DNA of 13,419 nt from an uncultured Eisenbergiella sp. (GCA_910585455.1 CAJUEL010000074.1:1-13419), one strand, 5' to 3'; positions 1 through 7,157 are shown, numbered from the stretch's first letter. A program made the numbers and translations. Notes: generated by a model not told the origin, from the letters alone.

Positions 1-440
1 CTGGAATGATGGGAAAATGCGACAGAGATTGCCAGCTTCATCTTCATTCCTTTTGAAAACTGTCTGATCTGCTTATCGGGCGGCAGGGAAAACTGTTTCA
101 ACAGGCGCAAATATTCCTGTTCGTCCCAAGTCCTGTAAATGTTCTTCATAACCCGGTTCAATTTCCGGGGAGAAAGGATTTCCGGATAATTGCTGCCGTC
201 AAACACGACGCCGATCTGTTCTTTGACATCCCCATCCAGTTCCTCCCTGTCCAAAATGGAGACAATGCCGTCCTCCTTTTGGATCAGCCCTAAAGCCGCA
301 TTGATCGTCGTACTTTTTCCTGCGCCGTTCTCCCCGATCAGTCCAACGATGGAACCATATGGAACGGTGAATGAAACATGATCCAAAACAAAATCCTGAT
401 AAGTTTTGGTAAGCCCTGATACCATGAAAGCATTTGTCAT
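1..440 (-). CDS. ABC transporter ATP-binding protein, YtrB/BcrA-like (partial, C-terminus outside window)
   Basis: This is the cytoplasmic ATPase of an ABC-2-type transporter; the membrane partner should lie beyond the left edge. The 146 residues visible begin MTNAFMVSGLTKTY. They show a Walker A motif GENGAGKST (about residues 36-44), the short VVFD segment that replaces the usual Q-loop glutamine in this subfamily (about 78-81), and the signature-region sequence FSKGMKMKL (about 128-136). The SKGMKMKL form is typical of YtrB/BcrA-type ATPases rather than MacB or exporter types. The Walker B region lies outside the window. The start is the ATG at 438-440, preceded by a strong GAGGAGGGG ribosome binding site 5-6 nt away. 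Such ATPases often follow a GntR regulator; none is seen here, and a terminator-like hairpin (481-514) lies just upstream, so the promoter is unclear. Substrate cannot be told. Confidence 0.9.
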   Translation of the reverse strand, partial: MTNAFMVSGLTKTYQDFVLDHVSFTVPYGSIVGLIGENGAGKSTTINAALGLIQKEDGIVSILDREELDGDVKEQIGVVFDGSNYPEILSPRKLNRVMKNIYRTWDEQEYLRLLKQFSLPPDKQIRQFSKGMKMKLAISVAFSHHS

Positions 441-626
441 CGCTTCCCCTCCTCGTACAATAATATCAATAAATTAATTACAAAAATCTCATTGCCTTAG
501 AGATGGGATTTTTGCATGTAAACGCGAAAACACTACAATTTCGCAAATTTGTTACGCATGGGGCAAGCAGACGTATTTGCACGCATATTTGACCCACAAA
601 TTCAGTATGAAAATTTACTTCCATAC
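441..626. other. Intergenic region with two inverted repeats
   Basis: This 186-bp gap holds the terminator-like hairpin at 481-514 and a second short inverted repeat, GCGAAA (524-529) and TTTCGC (539-544), with a 9-nt loop. No convincing promoter for the ABC ATPase at 440 was found: a TATTAT at about 457-462 on the minus strand has no well-spaced -35 element. No credible small gene is seen. Confidence 0.5.
481..514 (-). terminator. Bidirectional intrinsic terminator after the lipoprotein pair
   Basis: An inverted repeat with 12-nt arms (481-492 and 503-514) and a 10-nt loop. All positions pair, with one G-T wobble. The outer part of the stem is CAAAAAT/ATTTTTG, so it gives an A-tract, stem and T-tract on either strand, as in many bidirectional intrinsic terminators. 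The stem's inner part is only moderately stable. It lies between the lipoprotein gene ending at 627 and the ABC ATPase starting at 440, so the most likely role is ending the lipoprotein transcript. Confidence 0.6.
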
Positions 627-1142
627 TTATTCCGTTGGAACCACCACAATTTTTACAGCGTCAATAGGATGCTTCTCATCGTCAAGCAATCCCCGGTAAC
701 TGACCTCTACTTTATCACCTATGGCAATCGAAAAATCTTCTTCCACTGCATGTGCATTTTCCGTGGAATACCCTTCTAATATCGGAACATTCTCCGCAGA
801 GAAATGATAGAGCATGTCATCTTCCGGAGTCCTGACTGTGATGGTATTACCGTCATACTCCTCAACAATTCCGGCGATGGGATCTCCCTGTGGAATATCC
901 TTTTCCTCGATTTCCTCAACTTCCTGACAATCTGTTTCGTCCTCTTCTGTAATCTCCGATTCTGACAGTTCCACATTATTCGTTTCTATTTCTGTCGTTT
1001 TCGTATCTGCGGTTTCTTCCTGATCCGTTTCCTGCTGTGAATCAGCATTCACAGATATCGCATCCTCCTTTGGTTCCGATGAGCAGGCAGTCATCCCCAT
1101 CGCTATCACCATCATAAATATCAGAGCAAATTTTCTTTTCAT
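627..1142 (-). CDS. Secreted lipoprotein with acidic linker and small beta-rich domain
   Basis: A predicted surface lipoprotein of 171 aa. The N-terminus MKRKFALIFM is a lipoprotein signal peptide with a lipobox GMTAC and the lipidated cysteine at residue 20. Residues about 21-82 are a low-complexity linker rich in Glu, Asp, Thr and Ser. A small folded domain follows (about 85-171) with alternating strand-like segments GIVEEYDGNTITV, LYHFSAEN, DKVEVSYRG and DAVKIVVV; this pattern resembles an OB-like beta-barrel seen in many clostridial lipoproteins, which is inference from pattern only. The start chosen is the ATG at 1140-1142, because AGGAG (1152-1156) lies 9 nt before it; an in-frame ATG at 1157 would place that site inside the gene. 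It follows the gene ending at 1161 by 18 nt, so the two are one operon. Function unknown. Confidence 0.85.
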   Translation of the reverse strand: MKRKFALIFMMVIAMGMTACSSEPKEDAISVNADSQQETDQEETADTKTTEIETNNVELSESEITEEDETDCQEVEEIEEKDIPQGDPIAGIVEEYDGNTITVRTPEDDMLYHFSAENVPILEGYSTENAHAVEEDFSIAIGDKVEVSYRGLLDDEKHPIDAVKIVVVPTE

Positions 1143-1160
1143 AATCTTTCTCCTCATTTT

Positions 1161-1718
1161 CTAAAAGAATCTTATTTCTGTAGCATGAAATTCATCATTT
1201 ATAAAGCAGCCTTTCATTTCAACGGACATAAACTCCTTCAAATCCTGAAATCCTGCCTCTTTGACCTCACTCCCTTCTCCATTTTCATCTATGATTTTGT
1301 GTAAAAAACAGCTATCATCATCAAAAACTACATGAATCAGCAGGGAATCAGGCAGGTCAGCGTTGGAGCTTGGAGAACTGCATGACAGAGAACCGTCATC
1401 AAGAATTATCGCTTTCTTTTCAGCGATAAAAAATGAGTCTTCTTCCATCTTCCAAACCTTACCCAGAAAATCCGCATCAACAGCAGCCGCAACATCCGGC
1501 TCTAAAACCTGCCATTTGCCCGTTGTATTTTCCTGTAGCGCCTCCGTGCTTCCATCAGTCTCTTCTAACGACACATCACTTCGTTCCTCCGGTAATGTTT
1601 CACCTGCCTGGTTTCTTTCTGTCTTGGCAGCAGGCTCAGAGACAGAACCACATCCTGCAACCATTATGTTCAACATGCAGACAGTACCAAATAATATCAT
1701 TGCCTTTTTCAGTTTCAT
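1161..1718 (-). CDS. Secreted lipoprotein, first gene of a two-lipoprotein operon
   Basis: A predicted membrane-anchored lipoprotein of 185 aa. Residues 1-22 form a signal peptide (MKLKKAMILFGTVCMLNIMV) ending in the lipobox VAGC with Cys23. A polar Glu/Ser/Thr linker covers about 24-65. The C-terminal part (about 68-185) holds strand-like segments GKVWKMEEDSFFIAE, SLLIHVVFDDDS and SVEMKGCFINDEFHATEI, which resemble in outline the C-terminal domain of the next gene; the pair may be diverged paralogues, but sequence identity is low by eye. The start ATG at 1716-1718 has a full AGGAGGT ribosome binding site 6 nt upstream. A sigma-A promoter (1753-1781) sits just ahead. No enzyme motif is visible and I do not recognise the family; a role in sensing, binding or envelope stress would be a guess. 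Confidence 0.85.
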   Translation of the reverse strand: MKLKKAMILFGTVCMLNIMVAGCGSVSEPAAKTERNQAGETLPEERSDVSLEETDGSTEALQENTTGKWQVLEPDVAAAVDADFLGKVWKMEEDSFFIAEKKAIILDDGSLSCSSPSSNADLPDSLLIHVVFDDDSCFLHKIIDENGEGSEVKEAGFQDLKEFMSVEMKGCFINDEFHATEIRFF

Positions 1719-1752
1719 AAGTACCTCCTGTTATTTTCTGGAAACAACAGCT

Positions 1753-1781
1753 AGTATAGTCTGTCTGAATCATTCAAACAA
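1753..1781 (-). promoter_or_regulatory. Sigma-A promoter for the lipoprotein operon, with an 11-bp palindrome in the spacer
   Basis: On the minus strand a -35 TTGTTT (1776-1781) and a -10 TATACT (1753-1758) are separated by exactly 17 bp. The start of transcription would fall near 1746, about 27 nt upstream of the ATG and ahead of its AGGAGGT site. The spacer contains the palindrome TGAATCATTCA (1766-1776), which is well placed to be a repressor operator. Confidence 0.75.
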
Positions 1782-1850
1782 CTTATTTGCTGTGAAATGC
1801 TTTCTGAATGCTGCAAATGTCATGAAATCTCCTTTTAACGAACCACATAC

Positions 1851-1891
1851 AAAAAGAACCGGATAAAAACTGGAAATATCAGGTTCTTTTT
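1851..1891 (-). terminator. Intrinsic terminator after parC (bidirectional form)
   Basis: Perfect 10-bp arms AAAAAGAACC (1851-1860) and GGTTCTTTTT (1882-1891), with further pairing inside the loop (1862-1865 with 1877-1880) and outside it (CACATAC with GTATGTG, interrupted by GCAT). The A-tract, stem and T-tract layout works on both strands. It lies 60-100 nt beyond the parC stop and upstream of the lipoprotein promoter, so it separates these operons. Confidence 0.85.
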
Positions 1892-1950
1892 GCATGTATG
1901 TGACTTTATGCGATTATCAATCATGTAAGGTGGGAATGTTTTTCAGGCTG

Positions 1951-4188
1951 TCACCCCCGGAGCTTCGTGCCTTTTGTATCGCGTTTGGCGGCTTTGATCT
2001 GATTGAGGGTGATGGTGCGGGTTTTATAGGCTATTTGTGTATCGTCTGTGGCTTTGGTGTAGTAAACGGCTTCGATTTCATCGGTATCGGACAGCTTCAT
2101 GGCGCGGACGCCCACAGCGGCCTTTTTCTTTTCGGGGATTTCTTCCACGGCAAAACGCAGGAAATATCCGTCTCTGGATTGCAATATAATATTTTTCTGT
2201 TCCTTATAGACTGCCACATCCACCACTTCATCACCGTCCGAAAGTTTTGTGGCGGCGACAGTTCGTTTCATGACGTCGAATTCTCCGCCATCCACGAGCT
2301 TGGCCATGGCCTGTTTTGTGACAAAGAGCAGGCGGTAAAGGTTTAAGTCGCTTTGACTGGCAGCCAGCAGAAGGCGTTCTTTGGTGGAATCAAAGCTGCT
2401 CACATTGTCCAATGGAATTCCCTTGTCCCGGAATTTCCCGAAGGGCAGGTCGGACACCTTGACGGTATAGAGCTGTCCGGTGTTGGTAAACAGGCAGATT
2501 CTGCCGGTGTTTTTGCAGCGGAAAGCAAAGCTGTTTTCGCCATCCGCCGCCTCCTGATTGCGCTCGTAGGTGGGAACATCCACGGTTTTGGTATAACCGA
2601 AGCGGTCAATCAGGCAGACGAGTTCGATCTCCTCCGCCTTCTTTTCCTCAAACACCGCTTCCTCGCAGTTGTCGATCAGGGTTTTGCGTTTGACGGAAAA
2701 TTCTTTTTTCATGGCATCCAGATCGTTCATGATGACCTGCGCCATGGAGGAACGGCGCTCTAAAATATCCTCATAGCGGTATATGTTTGCAAGGGTATCC
2801 TCATGCTCCTTCACCAACGCTTCGATTTCCAGGCCGATCAGCTTGTACAGGCGCATGTCCAGGATGGCGTTGGCCTGGTTTTCCGTAAAACGCAGGTAGG
2901 ACGCCATAACGGCGGATTCTTTGGATTTGAATTTGATATTTTCCGTGTTGCCATCCACCAGACACGCCTTCGCCATGTTGCGGTCCCGGGAGCCGCGCAG
3001 GATTTCGATGATCAGGTCGATGACATTGCACGCCTTGATCAGCCCCTCCTGAATCTCCCGCTTCGCCTGCTCTTTGGTAAGCAGGGTTTCATATTTGCGG
3101 CGGTTGACCTCAAACTGGAAATCCACGTTCGCCTTGATGATCTGCTTTAGGCCCATGGTTTCCGGGCGTCCCTCCGAGATGGCGAGCATATTCACGCCGA
3201 AGGTGTCCTCCAGCCGGGTCTTTTTATAGAGCATGTTGATAAAATTATCCACATCCGCATCCCTGCGCAGCTCGATCACGATGCGGATGCCCTCCTTGGA
3301 GGACTGGTTGGAAATATCCACGATGTCATTGGTTTTTTTGGTCTCCGCAAGGGCGGCGACGTCAGATAAAAATTTCCCGATATTGGCGCCGACCATCGTA
3401 TAAGGGATTTCCGTGATGACCACATTGGTTTTACCGTTTTTCCCCTTCTCCTTTTCCACCTTTCCACGGATCTTGATCTTTCCGGCGCCCGTCTCATAGA
3501 TCTGCAAAAGCTCGTCCTTATTGGTGACGATGCCCCCGGTGGGAAAATCAGGTCCCTGCACATAGCGCATCAGCTCTTTGGTGCTGATCGTCTCGTCCAG
3601 CATGTACGCTTTGACCGCGTTGATCACCTCTCCCAGGTTATGGGGCGGAATATTGGTCGCCATGCCCACCGCGATGCCCTCGGATCCGTTGACCAGCAGA
3701 TTGGGAATTTTGCAGGGAAGGACGGCGGGCTCCTTTTCCGTCTCGTCAAAGTTCGGGACAAAGTCCACCACATCCTTATCCAGATCGGATAAAAAGGCGT
3801 CCTGGGTGATCTTCTCCAGGCGGGCCTCCGTATAACGCATGGCTGCCGCGCCGTCTCCCTCGATATTGCCGAAATTTCCGTGCCCGTCAACCAGGGGCTG
3901 TCCCTTTTTAAATTCCTGCGCCATCACCACCAGCGCGTCATAGATGGAGCTGTCCCCGTGGGGATGATATTTACCCATGGTATCGCCCACAATACGGGCG
4001 CTTTTGCGGTAAGGCTTATCGTAACGGATGCCCAGCTCATGCATGTCATACAGCACACGGCGCTGCACCGGCTTTAAACCGTCCCGCACATCCGGCAGCG
4101 CCCGGGCGATGATGACGCTCATGGCATAGTCAATGAAAGACTTCTGCATCACCTCGGAATATTCTGTTTTTATGATTCTATCGTCCAT
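1951..4188 (-). CDS. parC: DNA topoisomerase IV subunit A (GyrA/ParC family)
   Basis: The DNA-cutting subunit of a type IIA topoisomerase; it pairs with the ParE-type ATPase encoded just upstream to relax and unlink daughter chromosomes. The 745-aa protein starts MDDRIIKTEY. The quinolone-resistance region contains KYHPHGDSSIYDAL with Ser80 and Asp84, matching the drug-sensitive Ser83/Asp87 positions of E. coli GyrA. The catalytic tyrosine is Tyr119 in AAMRYTEARL, preceded by Arg118. The C-terminal third (about 490-745) has the repeating strand pattern of the beta-pinwheel DNA-wrapping domain. I see no GyrA box (QRRGGKG-like), and the length is shorter than usual GyrA, so ParC is preferred over GyrA; database labels may differ. 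The start ATG (4186-4188) lies 23 nt beyond the parE stop, with GGAAG about 10 nt upstream, so the two genes are co-transcribed. Confidence 0.92.
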   Translation of the reverse strand: MDDRIIKTEYSEVMQKSFIDYAMSVIIARALPDVRDGLKPVQRRVLYDMHELGIRYDKPYRKSARIVGDTMGKYHPHGDSSIYDALVVMAQEFKKGQPLVDGHGNFGNIEGDGAAAMRYTEARLEKITQDAFLSDLDKDVVDFVPNFDETEKEPAVLPCKIPNLLVNGSEGIAVGMATNIPPHNLGEVINAVKAYMLDETISTKELMRYVQGPDFPTGGIVTNKDELLQIYETGAGKIKIRGKVEKEKGKNGKTNVVITEIPYTMVGANIGKFLSDVAALAETKKTNDIVDISNQSSKEGIRIVIELRRDADVDNFINMLYKKTRLEDTFGVNMLAISEGRPETMGLKQIIKANVDFQFEVNRRKYETLLTKEQAKREIQEGLIKACNVIDLIIEILRGSRDRNMAKACLVDGNTENIKFKSKESAVMASYLRFTENQANAILDMRLYKLIGLEIEALVKEHEDTLANIYRYEDILERRSSMAQVIMNDLDAMKKEFSVKRKTLIDNCEEAVFEEKKAEEIELVCLIDRFGYTKTVDVPTYERNQEAADGENSFAFRCKNTGRICLFTNTGQLYTVKVSDLPFGKFRDKGIPLDNVSSFDSTKERLLLAASQSDLNLYRLLFVTKQAMAKLVDGGEFDVMKRTVAATKLSDGDEVVDVAVYKEQKNIILQSRDGYFLRFAVEEIPEKKKAAVGVRAMKLSDTDEIEAVYYTKATDDTQIAYKTRTITLNQIKAAKRDTKGTKLRG

Positions 4189-4211
4189 GACCTGTTCGCT
4201 TCCTTTCTATA

Positions 4212-6140
4212 TTAAATATCCAGCTCGGCATCCGTCGCGTTCTGGTAAATGAATGCTTTTCTGGGCGGCACCTCGGTTCCCATAAGCAGCGCCGTCATGT
4301 CCGATGCCATTCTCGCATCCTCGATCTCCACCAGCTTTAACATCCGGCGCTCCGGATCCAGCGTGGTTTCCCAGAGCTGCTCCGCGTCCATTTCCCCAAG
4401 TCCCTTATAACGCTGCAGGGTGAATGGTCCCTTGTGCCGCTTGCGGTAACGCTCCAGAGCCTTGTCGTCATAGAGATATTCCTCTTTTCCCTTCGTGGGC
4501 ATCGCCTTATATAAGGGCGGCATGGCGATATACACATGTCCCTCAAAAATCAGCTCCGGCATAAACCGGTAAAACAGAGTCAGAAGCAGCGTGGAAATAT
4601 GCGCGCCGTCCACATCCGCATCCGCCATGATGATAATCTTGTCATAACGCAGCTTTGAAATGTCAAAATCGTTGCCGTACCCTTCTGAAAAACCGCAGCC
4701 GAAGGCGTTGATCATGGTCTTGATCTCCGCATTGGCCAAAACCTTGTCGATGCTCGCCTTTTCCACGTTTAAAATCTTGCCCCGGATGGGCAGGATCGCC
4801 TGAAACATCCGGTTGCGCGCCATTTTGGCGGAGCCGCCCGCAGAATCTCCCTCCACGATGAAAATTTCACATTTGGAGGCGTCCCGGGATTCGCAGTTGG
4901 CGAGCTTGCCGTTGGAATCAAAGGAAAATTTCTGCTTCGAAAGCAGATTGGTCTTGGCCCGCTCCTCCGATTTGCGGATCTTCGCCGCCTTCTCCGCACA
5001 GCCGATCACATTTTTCAGGGTTTCCAGATTACGGTCAAAGAAGCGGGGCAGCTCCTCTCCTGTCACCTTGCCCACCACCTTCGCCGCGTCCTGATTGTCC
5101 AGCTTGGTCTTGGTCTGCCCCTCAAAACGGGGATCGGGATGCTTGATGGAAATGACCGCCGTCATGCCGTTTCGCACGTCCGCTCCTGTAAAATTCACGT
5201 CCTTTTCCTTCAAAATATTCAATTCCCGGGCATAGCTGTTGATGATCGTCGTAAACTGGGTCTTAAAGCCTGTCAGATGGGTGCCCCCCTCCGCGTTGTA
5301 GATATTATTGCAAAAGCCCAGCACATTTTCATGGAATTCGTTGATATACTGGAAAGCGCCCTCCACGACGATGCCTTCATTCTCCCCTTTAAAATAGATG
5401 ACGTCCGTCACCGCCTCGCAGGACTTATTGATATCCTTGATAAAGCCGATGATGCCCTCCGGCTCGTGGTACTCCACCACCTCGGTTTCCTCTTTGCGTC
5501 TGTCCTCAAAATGGATGGTCAGCTCCGGATTTAAGTAAGCGGTCTCATGGAGGCGGCTTTTCACCTCGTCCTCCTTAAACCGGGTCTTTTCAAAAATCGT
5601 GTCATCCGGCAGGAAATTGATGATCGTGCCCGTCTCCTTCGTCTTTCCGATCACCGGCAAAAGTCCGTCAATCAGGTCTGTGGTGGGATTGCCCTGGGCG
5701 TAGCTGTCCTGATGGATCTGCTTTCCATCCTTGACCTGGATGGTCAACCGTGTGGAAAGGGCGTTCACGACGGAAGAGCCCACGCCGTGGAGACCGCCGC
5801 TGGTCTTATAGGCGTTATTGTCAAACTTGCCTCCCGCATGCAGGGTGGTGAAAACCAGACGCTCCGCGCTGATTCCCTTCTCATGCATGCCCACGGGGAT
5901 TCCCCGCCCGTTGTCCATGACCGTGGCGGAGCCGTCCGCCTCTAAAATCACGGTGATCAGGCTGCAGAAGCCCGCCAGATGTTCGTCCACCGCATTGTCC
6001 ACAATCTCATATATCAGATGGTTCAGTCCTTTGGTGGAAACGCTGCCGATATACATGCCCGGCCGCTTGCGCACCGCCTCCAGGCCCTCCAGCACGGTGA
6101 TGCTGGACGCATCATAAGTCATATTCTCTGCCATAATCAT
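4212..6140 (-). CDS. parE: DNA topoisomerase IV subunit B (GyrB/ParE family)
   Basis: The ATPase subunit of a type IIA topoisomerase, acting with the ParC-type subunit encoded next. The 642-aa protein has the GHKL ATPase site: Glu45 and Asn49 in YEIVDNAVDE, Asp76 in MDNGRG, and the ATP lid GLHGVGSS (about 117-123). The transducer QTK loop is at about 342-344. The Toprim domain shows Glu430 in VEGDSAGGSAK and the metal-binding aspartates Asp507, Asp509 and Asp511 in MADADVDGAHI. The conserved tail motif QRYKGLGEMDAEQLW is present. Length is normal, without the insert of proteobacterial GyrB. GyrB and ParE are hard to tell apart in this phylum; ParE is chosen from the ParC-like partner. Two starts are possible: ATG at 6140 (GGAGG 10 nt upstream) or ATG at 6134 (AGGA 6 nt upstream). 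Confidence 0.92.
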   Translation of the reverse strand: MIMAENMTYDASSITVLEGLEAVRKRPGMYIGSVSTKGLNHLIYEIVDNAVDEHLAGFCSLITVILEADGSATVMDNGRGIPVGMHEKGISAERLVFTTLHAGGKFDNNAYKTSGGLHGVGSSVVNALSTRLTIQVKDGKQIHQDSYAQGNPTTDLIDGLLPVIGKTKETGTIINFLPDDTIFEKTRFKEDEVKSRLHETAYLNPELTIHFEDRRKEETEVVEYHEPEGIIGFIKDINKSCEAVTDVIYFKGENEGIVVEGAFQYINEFHENVLGFCNNIYNAEGGTHLTGFKTQFTTIINSYARELNILKEKDVNFTGADVRNGMTAVISIKHPDPRFEGQTKTKLDNQDAAKVVGKVTGEELPRFFDRNLETLKNVIGCAEKAAKIRKSEERAKTNLLSKQKFSFDSNGKLANCESRDASKCEIFIVEGDSAGGSAKMARNRMFQAILPIRGKILNVEKASIDKVLANAEIKTMINAFGCGFSEGYGNDFDISKLRYDKIIIMADADVDGAHISTLLLTLFYRFMPELIFEGHVYIAMPPLYKAMPTKGKEEYLYDDKALERYRKRHKGPFTLQRYKGLGEMDAEQLWETTLDPERRMLKLVEIEDARMASDMTALLMGTEVPPRKAFIYQNATDAELDI

Positions 6141-6197
6141 TCCTGCGCCGCCTCCAGAGCCGGAAACGGCAATTCCTTTCCGATACTTATGTCACAA

Positions 6198-6244
6198 GCA
6201 GTGCGGCAGCCGTCAAAATAACCGCCTGCCGCATGCCTTTTTTT
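6198..6244 (+). terminator. Terminator-like GC-rich hairpin inside the parE leader, read on the plus strand
   Basis: Arms TGCGGCAG (6202-6209) and CTGCCGCA (6226-6233) pair perfectly, extended by GCA/TGC with one bulged G. On the plus strand the stem is followed by a run of seven T (6238-6244), the layout of an intrinsic terminator. No plus-strand gene precedes it, so it may stop antisense transcription coming out of parE. On the minus strand the same sequence forms a stable hairpin in the parE 5' leader. Confidence 0.5.
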
Positions 6245-6254
6245 GCCAAGGAAA

Positions 6255-6283
6255 ATTATAACACATATGTTCGGGTTTGTGAA
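6255..6283 (-). promoter_or_regulatory. Sigma-A promoter for parE-parC
   Basis: On the minus strand, -35 TTCACA (6278-6283) and -10 TATAAT (6255-6260) are separated by 17 bp, a near-consensus promoter. The start of transcription would be near 6248, leaving a leader of about 108 nt that contains the GC-rich hairpin at 6198-6236. It stands back to back with the plus-strand promoter at 6308-6336; the two -35 boxes are 24 bp apart. Confidence 0.85.
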
Positions 6284-6307
6284 TATCCAAATTTCTCAAA
6301 AAAAAGT

Positions 6308-6336
6308 TTGACTTTCATGAATTATTTTTGTATACT
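6308..6336 (+). promoter_or_regulatory. Sigma-A promoter for the DUF3800 gene and its leader RNA
   Basis: -35 TTGACT (6308-6313) and -10 TATACT (6331-6336) with a 17-bp spacer, a strong match to the sigma-A consensus. Transcription would start near 6343, so the leader before the ATG at 6438 is about 95 nt and consists almost entirely of pairable sequence. Confidence 0.87.
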
Positions 6337-6342
6337 TGAAAT

Positions 6343-6437
6343 ACAATAAAGCAGCAATATTGCTGTCTGGGCTGGTCGCGAGACCCTGGTCCATCTACCG
6401 GCAGGGAAGTTCCCTGCCATTTTTATAGGAGCAAACG
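6343..6437 (+). ncRNA. Structured leader RNA upstream of DUF3800 gene (candidate DUF3800-type RNA motif)
   Basis: Between the promoter and the ribosome binding site lie four consecutive structures. (a) The palindrome CAGCAATATTGCTG (6352-6365). (b) A hairpin GGTC-GCGA-GACC (6374-6385) capped by a GNRA tetraloop. (c) A possible stem CTGGT/ACCGG (6386-6390 with 6397-6401). (d) The terminator-like hairpin at 6400-6424. CCCTG at 6384-6388 can also pair with CAGGG at 6402-6406, the 5' arm of the terminator, so an antiterminator fold is possible. Published comparative work (Weinberg and colleagues, 2017) described several DUF3800 RNA motifs located upstream of DUF3800 genes; I cannot say from memory whether this leader matches one. 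The RNA could be a cis-regulator or a partner of the protein. Confidence 0.65.
6400..6424 (+). terminator. Intrinsic-terminator-like hairpin in the DUF3800 leader (possible attenuator)
   Basis: GGCAGGG (6400-6406) pairs with CCCTGCC (6412-6418) around the loop AAGTT, and two further A-T pairs are possible. It is followed after one A by five T (6420-6424). It lies immediately before the AGGAG ribosome binding site (6427-6431), so if it terminates it would switch the gene off; if it does not, it still sits next to the site of translation initiation. Confidence 0.65.
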
Positions 6438-7157
6438 ATGAAAGAACTGGGCATTTTTGTTGATGAATCCGGAGATTTCGGTGCATATGACCATCATTCT
6501 CCCTTTTACATCATCACAATGGTTTTTCATGATCAGGAAATCAACCTGTCAGACTCTATTCAAAAATTTAACCGGGAAATAAAGCTTCTTGGTTTTCCAG
6601 AAAATCACTGTATACATAACGGTCCCATTATTCGAAAAGAAAAGCCATATGAACAGCTTGATATAAAGGAACGTAGACGCATCCTCAATAAGATGGTCTC
6701 TTTTACCAGACAATTAGACATATCATTCAAAACCTTCCATATTGAAAAGAAGCATATCACCGGCACCGTTGAAGCATCCGGGAAACTGTCAAAGCAAATA
6801 TCAACATTTATCCAAAAGAATTATGAAAGTTTTCTTTCCTACGACAAGGTCAAAGTCTATTATGATAATGGACAAATTGAAGTCACCCGGCTTCTTTCTT
6901 CCGTGCTTCATGCATTGCTTCCTGAAGTAGAATTCCGCAAAGTATTTCCCTCTGATTATCGTCTGTTTCAGGTTGCCGATTTACTTTGTACGCTGGAATT
7001 AACCCGCATGAAAATGGACAATAAAATGTTATCCCGACACGAACTGAATTTCTGGGGAAAAGAAAGTATTTTTCGTAAAAATTATCTCAAAGAAATTTCA
7101 CGTAAAGAATATGAATATCAGCTCAACACCTGCGCCAAAGAGCGGCGAAAGTGTTGA
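6438..7157 (+). CDS. DUF3800 domain protein
   Basis: A soluble 239-aa protein of the DUF3800 family, whose biochemical role is not established as far as I know. The family hallmark is at the N-terminus: FVDESGDFG with Asp9 and Glu10. Other acidic candidates are Asp143 in VYYDNGQ and Asp181 in FQVADLLC. Acidic residues at the first strand, a middle strand and a C-terminal QxAD helix are what an RNase H-like nuclease would show; that is inference. The start ATG at 6438 has AGGAG 6 nt upstream. It is a single-gene unit with its own promoter and structured leader, facing away from parE and converging on the ABC genes. Its A/T-rich base use differs from the G/C-rich topoisomerase and exporter genes on each side, which suggests acquisition by transfer. 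No membrane segment or signal peptide is seen. Confidence 0.88.
   Translation: MKELGIFVDESGDFGAYDHHSPFYIITMVFHDQEINLSDSIQKFNREIKLLGFPENHCIHNGPIIRKEKPYEQLDIKERRRILNKMVSFTRQLDISFKTFHIEKKHITGTVEASGKLSKQISTFIQKNYESFLSYDKVKVYYDNGQIEVTRLLSSVLHALLPEVEFRKVFPSDYRLFQVADLLCTLELTRMKMDNKMLSRHELNFWGKESIFRKNYLKEISRKEYEYQLNTCAKERRKC

Noticed and set aside
549..779. Plus-strand open frame of 76 codons opposite the end of the lipoprotein gene
   Set aside because: No ribosome binding site or promoter, composition of random translation, and overlap with the lipoprotein coding sequence.
1363..1866. Plus-strand open frames opposite the second lipoprotein gene
   Set aside because: They are antisense to a gene with a clear signal peptide, lipobox, ribosome binding site and promoter.
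1894..5945. Several plus-strand open frames of 65-150 codons opposite parC and parE
   Set aside because: They lie antisense to well-conserved genes, lack ribosome binding sites and known domains, and arise from the G/C-rich codon pattern of the real genes.
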